NCBI GenBank assembly: GCA_014529385.2
Contig: CM043971.1
Location: forward strand, 59,782,709-59,846,708
DNA from: Adiantum capillus-veneris
Lineage: Eukaryota > Streptophyta > Polypodiopsida > Polypodiales > Pteridaceae
DNA length: 64,000 nucleotides
Direction: 5' to 3'
The notes beneath the pieces are model-generated. The model worked only from the letters and a program-made list of their open reading frames with translations. It was not told the DNA's origin and did no database searches. Positions 23,850 through 33,811 of this stretch are shown piece by piece (within the stretch, counting starts at the first letter, position 1; each line of letters starts with the position of its first letter). The position numbers and the translations under genes are program-made.

Positions 23850-24898
23850 TAGCCGTTTTTCGGCTCTCCATAATTGCCATAGTAAGTTACTCCACCCTAC
23901 CAAATTCACCCAAACGCTATGGCTATCCCTACCATTTCACTGTACATAGGCGTGTGTGAGTTAGGGGGCTTTTCCTATATCTTCTTAAAAATCCTCAGCT
24001 AGCTAGTCACTAGGCTAGTTGAGCCAAAAAAATAAAAAAAATAAAAGTATTTATGGCCTATTTGTGTGTAAATATTTCATTGTATATATGGCCTAGATAT
24101 AGGGATTTTTTATAGTTATTTTGGTATTTTATTTAAATATTTCTACTTAGGTGTGTGTTTTATTAAACCTGTGTACACCTTCTTTCATCCTCTTACACCA
24201 TAATTATATTTTTTGCCAATATGTAAATACTCTAACCTCATATTTTTCCTTTATACAAATCACTCCCACATTTTCACCCTCACCCTCGTGAAAACAAAAA
24301 ATTGATTTCTACTCATTGGTTACGTTTATTATATTATTTACTTGCATACCTTTTCCTCTTTCACCCAAAATAATTCAAGGAGGGACCATATCATATGATT
24401 CCAATATCTTTCCATATCCATAACTCCTCCATATTTTTATTATTATTTTTACTCATTATTCTAACACCATGTGCTCATTGAGCTAAAGTCCATGAATAGT
24501 CCATACACTAGTCCCACCATGTATATATTTCTTTATTCACCAATAATCCTCCTCCATGCATGGGTCAAGGGGCAACTTGGATGCTTTGTATTATAATATG
24601 AGAAAGGAGGGGCTCACTCTTGGATGCATTGTACAAATTCAACAAAGGAGGGGGCCACTAAAAGACTTTTGCAGGCATAAAAACAGGCTTTTTGGTGAGA
24701 ATTTTGGCATCTACCTCCACTCCGAATTTGGAGCGGTAGTTAAAAAAGAAAATGTATCCCACGCTCTGAATAATCACCTCAAATTTTTTCATGATTTTTG
24801 GAGCTACCAACGGTGAGATATGATTTTTTGAGTGGACCTCAGTCTGCCCACTTTTCTAGCAAGTAGCCCATAGTCTTCTCTCACCTCTTTCCACACTT

Positions 24899-24902
<4 letters not shown>

Positions 24903-24963
<61 letters not shown>
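24903..24963. repeat. (AC)n microsatellite
   Basis: About 30 AC dinucleotides. Confidence 0.97.
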
Positions 24964-24964
<1 letters not shown>

Positions 24965-25504
24965 TTCTCTCAATCCCTCACTCAAAGCTGCACCTTCAAT
25001 GGTTTCTCTCACCTTCTTCACCATTAACCTCCCCACTTACTCCCATAGCTCTCATATGAGCTCTCCATGTACATACACCATCTCTATGCCTCTCTCTATT
25101 ATCTCCAAAGTACAATTCCATCTTACTCCTTATATATATACATAAATTCAGCATGTGTACCATGCTTAACCTCTGCAAATAAAAAGATCTCATCAACGGA
25201 ATTACCATTTTCATCACGATGATCAACCTTGGCGGCGGTGGCGTAAAGAAGAGAAGACGAAGAAGAAGATCGATAGTCATTTTGAGAACCTACACAAGTA
25301 AGTCCAAAACTTCTTCAAGCTTCACCATCACAAGGATTTTCTCACTTAATTCAACCATCTTATTCCAACCATCCACCCCATTCTACCCATTGTAAATATA
25401 TCATTAACTTTCTAGTGATTACTAACACTAACCACTAACATACTAACACAAAATAGCATTGACCTAACCATAAAAGACACCTCACCTCAAGACATGTACA
25501 AAGT

Positions 25505-25506
<2 letters not shown>

Positions 25507-25549
<43 letters not shown>
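25507..25549. repeat. (CT)n microsatellite
   Basis: About 21 CT dinucleotides. Confidence 0.97.
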
Positions 25550-25551
<2 letters not shown>

Positions 25552-26580
25552 TACTTACTTTCACCTTATCTACCATCAATAATGCTCTCTTTTGAGCCCA
25601 CACCCATGACCCAAGCAGACAAAGAAGGCCCACAATGTTTTGATATTCAAAAAAATCATAATCCTGATTTGTTAGCTTGTAAATTAGGATTTCCAATAAT
25701 CTTAATGAGGGGTCTCCAACCTATAAATAGGCCCCTCTCCTTCTTGTAAAACAACCTCCAATATCTCACATAGCACCCCAACACTCTATGCGTGAAGAGA
25801 GACTTAGGTGTAGCAACCACTTGTGAGCTTCACTCTTGGTGTGAGAGAAGCCTTCAAGCTACACATTGCAAGTGAGAGAATGTGAGTTCCACAAATCTCA
25901 AAACCACTATTGTATATGCTCCTTCATCATCAATAAATTGAGGTTTGGTGCATTAAAGACGTGATTCGACGTTCAAATCTTCGTCCTTCCATTTGTGTAA
26001 TACGGTTTGGTGAATTCAAGGTGACTTGTGTATTTGAGTTTTTATTGGTTGATCTTGATTTTAGAAAGTGTTTTAGTGTGTTTTTCATTGCCAGTTTTGT
26101 GTCCATTGTAAGAGGGTATTGTGGTGAGAGGTCTCCCACACCCTAAGACAGTGTGTGTGTGTTTTGGCAATGTTTAGCAATCACTAAGCATTGAGTGAGT
26201 TTATACAAGTTCTACGATAGCATCATAACGAACCATCTCCATTTGCAAGTCACAAATAAGGTATTATGCAAGATCCTTTTCTCTCTCTCTTCCCTTTGCT
26301 CTAGCTCTCTCTGGTCCAGTTTGTGTGTGTCTTGGTGTGAGGTTGTTTGTGTGTGTTGTGTGGTGCATCTTCTTGGTTGTGCCAAAATCTCTCTTGCGTC
26401 CTAGTTCGCATACTATAACTAGGTGGTGCCCCTATCTTGTTTGGGTTTGGCTGTGGGTTTGTTGTTGTGTTGTGCTTGTGGTTGCCCCAACCCCAATTGA
26501 GCAGCACGGGAGCCTTGAGGGGTGTTTAGAGGTCGCCTCTCTTGTTGCCCGCCCCGGACCGCCTCAACGCCAAGAATGCT

Positions 26581-29500
26581 ATAGGAGGAAACGAGCAGGA
26601 ACAAAGCGAGAGAGAACTTGATGCCCAGGATAAAAGGTAAAACTCACTTGTCAGAGCAGAGGATTGTGTAAAAGATCAAATATCAGGAAAATTCTCAAAA
26701 AATCGAATAGAACGAACGCGAGAGGAAATAAAACAGGTACGAAAAGCTAAAACCAAAACAAAATCACAAAAATCTCAAAATTCAAAAAAAGAAATAACAA
26801 AGGACCAAGAGTGGACCAAATTGGAGCGTAAACAAAAATACCAAGAATTGAAAAGGTCTTTGAGAGAGATATGGACTACGGAAGAAGATAGTGATGGTAA
26901 AGGGGAGTCAGAAAAGGGGAACATGAATGTACCATCACACTATCGAAAATCTACTATTCAGGACAGAAAAATCATCATGACACCACCAGTCATGGAAAGA
27001 ACCAACCAAGAATCCTATGATGGGCCTGAAAATGCAAAAAAGATAGACCTCGCAGAACTAGGTGAAAAGCCTCAGCCGGTCTATATAGCTAACGATTTAG
27101 AGCCTAAGGAGGAAGCACAGCTAACACAACTTCTCAAGAAGTATAAAGATGTGTTCGCTTGGTCCTATAAAGACCTCAAAGGAGTTGATCCATTGATATG
27201 CCAACATACAATTCCTTATTAATTGGATGCAAAACCTAGCAAACAACGTCCTTATACATATAATGACACATTTGCTAAACGAATCAAAGAAGAGATTGAT
27301 AAACTAATGGAAGATGAATTCATCTATGAAATCGAACATACAGATTGGGTGTCACCCATTGTGGTAGTTCCCAAAAAGAATGGAAAACTGCGAGTGTGTG
27401 TAAACCTCAAGAAGGTGAATGCAACAACCATAAGGGATAATTATCCCTTGCCAATTATAGAACATGTGCTTGAGCGAGTGGCTGGGAAACGGGCTTATTC
27501 CTTTCTGGATGGGTTTTCAGAATACAACCAACTGGCAATAGCAAGGGAGGATCAACACAAAACAGCGTTTGCCACAGAATGGGGGATTTATGCGTATCGA
27601 GTTATGCCATTTGGCTTAACTAATGCACCAGCCACTTTCCAGAGATTAATGACTCACGCATTCAAGGAATACCTAAGAATATTCTTAGAAATTTACATGG
27701 ATGACCTGTGTGTACACTCTCTTCTGCGAGCGAAACATATGGACCATTTGCAAAAGGTCTTTGAAAAGTGCAGGACATATCGAATCTGTCTTAACCCGGA
27801 AAAGTGTGTATTTATGGTTAAGCAAGGACGAATCTTAGGACACTCTCTCAAGAAATGGCATAACCATAGACCTAGACAAAGTCAAAGTCATTGTAGACCT
27901 GCTCAGGCCTACTAATGCGAAACAAGTGCAATCCTTCATGGGACACTGCGGATATTATCGAAGATTCATATACATGTATGTGGTTATCGCACAACCTCTG
28001 TATCGTTTGCTAGTCAATTTCGAGTGGACCGAGGAGTGTGAAACTTCATTCCAAAAGCTGAAGAAAAACCTTATATCAGCACTTGTACTAAAGGCACCGG
28101 ATTGGGAAAAGATATTCCATGTGCACATTGATGCTTCAACATATGCCATTGGAAGTATTCTAGCTCAACCTGGAGATGGAACAATGGATTTTCTAGTTTG
28201 CTATGCGAGCCGACAGTTAAACAGTGCAGAAAAGAACTACACAACCACCAAGAGAGAAGGGTTAGGAATGATTTATGCTGTAAAGAAATTTCGGCATTAT
28301 TTGCTTGCAAACAAATTTGTGTTCTTCACAGATCATCAAGCTCTTTTGTACCTAGTAAATAAACCTTGCAATACAGGGAGAAACGTACGACGCTGGTTTA
28401 TTATATTGCTAGAATTTGACTTCAAAGTGGTGGTCAAAAAGGGTAAAACCCATCTACGAGCGGATCATCTTTCAAGAATACACAACGGGGAAGCTCCTGA
28501 AGGAGTAGATGATGACATACCAGATGTTTATCTTTTCAACATTGAAATGGTACCCAAATGGTCTCAAGAAATTGTTAACATTCTTTCCTGTGGAAGTAGG
28601 TTTGATAATACGGAAGGCATATCCAAACAACAAACAATTCCACAAACAAAAAACTTCCAGTTGATAGCAGGACGGCTGTATCATCTTGGATCTGACCTAA
28701 TCCTACGATTATGTATAAATCCGGAAGAATTTGAGTGCTACCTTGAAGAGGCACATGTCCAGGGTTGTGCATTTCATTGTTCGACAGTGAAGATGCACCA
28801 GAGACTGAAACAGTTAGGGGTTTATTGGCCAACTATGTATGCGGATACACATTCTTATGTTACCAATTGTACTATATGTAGTGCCAAACGACCAATGGAT
28901 CACGCAACTTTGTTTCAGGTAAACATAGCACCTGCATGGAGTCAATATATCATTGACTTCTTAACCACCAGGACGTTCCCTGAGAACATCACAAGAGCAC
29001 GGGAAAAAGCTATAGAGCTGGAAGCAAGTGACTTTTAGTTAATTGGGAATCAACTCTATAAGCGGGGAAAGGACAATCAACTTAGAATCTGTGCAAGTGA
29101 AAGCGAATACCTGTTGATTCTAGAACATGCACATAGAGGAATAAGTGGAGGCCATTTTTCGGGCAACAAGACGACAAAAATTGTCTTAACCGTAGGAATT
29201 TGGTGGCTACATTGCACATGGATGCTGAAGAGTTTGTAAAGCGTTGTGATGCATGTCAACGCACCAAGATGCCAATAAAAAGAGATGAGATTCCATTACG
29301 GTCAATGATGGGAGCAAGAGCATTTGCAAAATGGGGCATTGATTTTGTGGGACCTATATCACCCCCTGCATATCGCACCCATACCCAATTTATCATTGTG
29401 GCTACGGACTATCTCACAAAATGGGTCGAAGCCAAAGCAACACAAAAAGCTGATGCACAAACCACGGTACAATTTTTGTATGAGAATGTTTTTGTACATC

Positions 29501-30092
29501 AATAGGAACAACATCATACAACATGGTATTTGGCCTAAATGCTATACTACCCATAGAGTTTTTAATCCCAACTCTACGAGTAGCAAAAATCTTGGAATGG
29601 ACAGGGCATGAGCTCTCTTCACGGATTGATGATCTTGAAAAGCTAGATGAACTCAACTTACGAGCTGTCGCTTCAATCTATGCTAAAAAGAGAAGACAAA
29701 AGTAATTTTTTGACAAACATGTGCGTACCAAAGAGTTCAAAACGTGTGATTATGTACTTGTTTATACCTTAAAGCAACATGCCAAGAAACTTAAAAAGCG
29801 TGGGATGGGACCATTTGTGACTAGTGATCTATCACAAAGTGGAGCTGTCAAGCTTGCTACATTAGTAGGTGAAGAAATGCCAAATTGGATTAGTGGATGT
29901 CGACTGAGGAGGTATCATCTACCACTCACACAGGAGATGCTCCAACAAATTCATCAAGGAAAACAAAGAATGAAGGAAAAACAGAGAGTACGAGAGGAAG
30001 CGCAAGGCGAAGCACAAGAATGCATTTCAAAAAGACGGCTTCTACGACAACAACAACAAAGTGGACCACCATTGAGAATCAATGCCATTTGA
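26581..30092 (+). pseudogene. pol: Pol of the giant element: RT, RNase H, integrase
   Basis: A Lys/Glu-rich linker is readable from about 26581. RT spans about 27050-27900 with WVSPIVVVPKKNGKLRVCV, MPFGLTNAPATFQ and an intact YMDD (27694-27705). A frameshift near 27845-27925 follows. RNase H (about 28080-28480) keeps HVHIDAST, FTDHQAL and ADHLSR. Two successive H2C2-like zinc segments occur (28736-28890 and 29120-29265), the second frameshifted near 29200. The integrase core starts normally (KWGIDFVGPI, about 29331) but jumps from YENVFVHQ (29505) to a GLNAILPIEFLIPTLRVA segment, losing the second Asp and the Glu. The C-terminal part with a KKRGMGPFV motif ends at 30092. Stops occur at 27220-22, 29036-38 and 29703-05. 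No second (archaeal-type) RNase H is seen. Confidence 0.88.
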
Positions 30093-30479
30093 CTGACAAA
30101 GTTGGATGAGGAAACAGTGGAGCCAATAATTGCGGTCAAAGTGGGCAGCAATCAAGTTGAATCAACAACATTGCTTGATTTGGGTGCTCAAGCAAATTGA
30201 ATCTCTTACGGATTATACCAACAACTCAAAGTCACAGATCAACTTCATCCTACTCCTCAAGTGCTGGAAAGTAGCACATCACACCCATTGAAAACATTGG
30301 GATGGACTATATTGCATGTACAGCTATATCAATATATTTACCCACACAAATTCTATGTGGTGACAGATGAAAGCACACAACACCCAATGATTCTGGGGCA
30401 ACCTTGGCAAAAAGAGTACAATGTGCAGATAGATTGGAAAGCAAAGGCAGTCAAAATTCAGCATGAACATGAACAATAG
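30093..30479 (+). pseudogene. Second retropepsin-like domain downstream of integrase
   Basis: In the same frame as the integrase C-terminus, after a single TGA (30090-92), the text reads VEPIIAVKVGSNQ, then a D-L-G triplet (30177-30185) in TLLDLGAQAN, a TGA at 30198 where Trp would be expected, and later MILGQPWQKEYNVQIDW (30390-30440). The spacing of the D-x-G and ILG motifs is that of a retropepsin. The true protease of this element is at 21843-23849, so this is an additional copy in an unusual place. The Leu in the D-x-G and the stop mean it is inactive here. It could also be a relic of another element. Confidence 0.6.
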
Positions 30480-31195
30480 GTGAGAGCTTTTGCTCAGCAA
30501 TACCAGCATGATCAACAGCAAGCCATGCAATCGTTGGAAACAAAGCCCAAAGCACAAATGTCATTAAAGAACATGATACCCGCGACAAACAATCAAGTAA
30601 AAGCCAACCATGCTAATTACAGACATATGAAGTCATCGGCCGCAATGCAAAGATCTAGGCTACCAAAACAAGGTAAACAAGTATGTATGCGGAAGGATAG
30701 AAATGCCATGGCAGACAAAGAACAATGCAACTACAAAATTCCAACAAAGCAGATGGTTCAACCACAACCCAGGGTCATAAAACAGATATGGATCCCAAAG
30801 AAAATGCTTAGCCATAACCCAAATGTCACTCAAATTTGGATACCAAAGCAAAAGAAAAAGGAATTACCTTCAGTACAAGAAACAATGGAAAGCAGACAGC
30901 GGCATTTCAAAAAGAAAAACCGACATATGTGGATGCTGATAAAAGACAAACCAGCGGCAAACAAGAAAGAGCCAAACCATCTACGGCAACAACAAAATAC
31001 CAATGGAAAGCCAAGGTCATAAGGCCCATAGCCATTACATCACAGCCAATTCTATCCTTAGAAACAGCTACGCCTCCATCAACAGTTTGGGCAAAGCAAT
31101 TGCCTTTTGCAAAAAAGACAATTAAACAGAGAGCAGTAGAGTTACAGCTGTTACTTGCAAAGAAAGCAGAAGACCTCGACGGCGAAAGCCAATAA
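30480..31195 (+). pseudogene. Basic Gln/Lys-rich tail with a repeated IWIP motif
   Basis: Continues the same frame after a TAG (30477-79). The ORF 30480-31022 is rich in Gln, Lys and Met and contains KQIWIPKK and TQIWIPKQ. Downstream, another frame (30836-31195) stays open and Lys/Thr-rich. A nucleic-acid-binding role is possible from composition only. I do not recognise a family. Confidence 0.4.
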
Positions 31196-32770
31196 GCATC
31201 TTGCTTATTCCCTTCTCTTGCACAACATTAATTTTTCCATGCATTGACAGAGTATGCATAAAGTAGGGCCACATTAATCAGCCAGGCATTAGCACAACTT
31301 TTTTAACCTAACGACACATACTCCGAGGCGAAACCTTGTCGTCCGGGAGGACTCCGGCTAGGAGGGGGGAGGCATTCTAGAGGCACTCTCAAATGCGAAA
31401 CCAATGACAGAAAAAAAAGGCATGATTTTTGACTATTTTAAGGGTTGTTGTTTGATTGCGAAATTTTCTGGAGTAACCCAAGTACATATGCCCTTATACA
31501 GCATGAATCTACAGGTAAATGGGGCCAAACGCCAAATCAAGCCCCTAGGTGTGTGTATATAAGTAGAAATAGCCATTTTTCAGGCAAGTAAAACGGAGAA
31601 ATCCGGCCATAAAAATTGCATGTGAGTGTATATAATGTGTTGCGGTGATGTTTGAGATTTATTATGATTTTTGGGGATTTTTTGGGTTTGATTTGCTATT
31701 TTCCTTTTAATTTCTGGTAAACAGAGCAAATGGAGTCCAAATCAAGAAATTTTTGAGCCTAAACCGCATCTCGCAAGAAGATAGGAGCACATGTCAAATT
31801 TCATGAAAAGTGGTTCGGGGACCTCCATTATAATAAATTTTCACCCCATTTTTAGCTCATTCTCACTATTGACTTTGTGGAGAGAGCTTCTGCCACCTAG
31901 AGTGGATCGACCTTCCAACAGCTTCTACGACGTGCACGACTACCCGACCAGTTTCAGACATGAGAGGTAGGCTCACCACCTTGAGCTTATCGCGCATGTT
32001 TGTCATTATGTCGCGAAAACTAGCGTAGGGGTCACACACAAAGCGAGCGGTAGAGACCTACAAGTAGAGACAGCGGCCTAACGGCTAACCCGAAAGCAAC
32101 AAGACTTCATCGGCAACTTACCCTAGCCTAGGAGACCAGTCTTGGATGTCCAAAGGTAGTAGGAAACCATTAGGAAAAACCCTAATTCCCAGAAACCCGC
32201 AAGAGGCCACCAAATGGGAAATCGACGAAACGGCGATCAAATGCTACCAAAATTCATCTGTAGGAGCATCTCGATATGCTCGACAAGTCTATATGACCCG
32301 CATGACCAAAAAGTGACCCGAGGCAGCACTAAACTTCAGAAACGACATCAGACACACAAAGCGTCATATTGCACTTGCGGCCAAACCGCAAGTCCGTTTG
32401 CCACCAAAATTCACGAGCGGCTTTTCTAGACCATCAACAACCAAGTCCTATGGTGGTAGACCACCACACATCAAAGGTATGTAAACGCAACCACGGGTGC
32501 TTCTAGAGCGACAAATTGCCAAATGGAGCTCCAGTGAAGCCAAAGTCGACAAAAACCATACGGCAAGGATCCCCAAGGGATCGAGAAGCTATGGAGATCA
32601 ACATCGAGAAATTTCATCCGCCAAAAAGCACTCCAAAAGTCAGAAAACTGCTCGGAGGCTCTAAAGTCCACACAGAGATCTATACTCGATCCATTTGACT
32701 TTCTTGTTGAAATTAGGCTCAAAAGGGACTTAGGGGAGAAAAGGGCAAGCATTGGGAGCACTAGCACTGA
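31196..32770 (+). other. Non-coding segment with internal polypurine tract and TATA box
   Basis: A TAGGAGGGGGGAGG run at 31359-31372 closely resembles the true polypurine tract at 37275-37289. A TATATAAG box lies about 190 bp downstream, near 31555. The rest has no credible gene. The pattern polypurine tract, short U3, TATA fits a relic LTR inside the giant element. Confidence 0.5.
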
Positions 32771-33660
32771 AAAAATCACCGCGTAGGATGTCTCAAGGGA
32801 AATTTTTGGCACAGACTCCAACATTTTTTATCATGCACATGTTTTGAATGACATTTACAAGACATACATCAAGTTTCATCACATTTGGACCAAGCTTAAC
32901 CTCATATGCATGGAAAAACGGAAAGTTACGGCACAGAGGTAGTAATGGGACAAAGACCTACCAAATCTTGTCCAAATCCCATGAAACTTGCACAACACAT
33001 TCACCAACACATCAGCAAACAATTTGTGTGGTCAGGGAGAAAAAATGATGAAATAGACATCCTACGCGTAGGATGTCTAATTGACCTTTTTGGCATGCAA
33101 GGGATGTTTTATCATTCCAGATCCAATTACCTCATCATCAAGAGCCCATATATCAAGTTTGAAGCCATTCTAATCACTTTTGACCCCCAACACCTTCAAG
33201 ATACACTTTTTGAGCCCAAAAACACTCACAGAGCCTTACAAGCATCAAATTTTGTCCAAATTCAAATCCAAGAACATGGCCATGTTCCATAGGCCAAGGA
33301 CAACCCACAGAGCAAGTTTGATGTCATTTTGATGAAAAAGACATCCTACGCGTAGGATGTCTCCAGCATAAATTTAGCCTTCTGTGCAAAGAATGACATC
33401 ATGGGAGCCAATACCATGGTGCAATAAGCCCATATACCAGTTTTCAACCCATTTGGACATCAATTGCTACCTATGATGGACATTCTACCCAAATTGTGAC
33501 CTAAAGCCTGAATCAGCCCAAAAATCAACTTTTTGATATCCAAATTCAAATCCAAGCCTATAGCCATGTTCCATAAGCCTTACACTACCTGCATGTCAAG
33601 TATGAACCAATTCTGATGAAAAAGACATCCTACGCGTAGGATGTCTAGATGAAAATTTTT
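32771..33660 (+). repeat. Tandem array of about 284 bp units, each with a 22 bp palindrome
   Basis: Perfect palindromes (GACATCCTACG followed by its inverse CGTAGGATGTC) lie at 33056-33077, 33340-33361 and 33624-33645. A copy with a degenerate left arm lies at 32771-32792. Spacing is 284-285 bp. Text between the copies is only loosely similar, for example TTGATGTCATTTTGATGAAAAA just before the core. Confidence 0.9.
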
Positions 33661-33811
33661 GGCCAGATTTTCACTGTGAGCACATGCACAGCTTCACATG
33701 TTCCTTTTAAGCTTTATTTTCAATTTTCAAGTCATTTGGATAAGTAAAACTCAGTTTCGCAGCTAATATGTAAAAAACGCTAACTTCGGACTACTGAGTG
33801 CAACATGATCA

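Larger units (their letters stand above)
23850..26580 (+). mobile_element. 2.7 kb interruption between protease and RT, LTR-like
   Basis: The gag-pro frame stops at 23849 and pol coding resumes at about 26581. The intervening DNA has no gene but has promoter and terminator features of an LTR on the plus strand: TATAAATAG at 25722-25730, a transcribed-looking stretch, and AATAAA at 25932-25937. Its text TTGGATGC, TTGTA and ACAAAGGAGGGGG (24577-24656) resembles the LTR at about 42660-42730. It may be a solo LTR. An intron like that of Ogre elements at the same place is the alternative. I could not define its ends or a target duplication. Confidence 0.5.

Noticed and set aside
24556-24816. 86-codon ORF in the protease-RT interruption
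   Set aside because: It lies in LTR-like sequence and shows no domain or related copy.
32771-33660. Regularly spaced palindromes as a CRISPR array
   Set aside because: The 284 bp period, related spacers and eukaryotic retrotransposon context exclude CRISPR.
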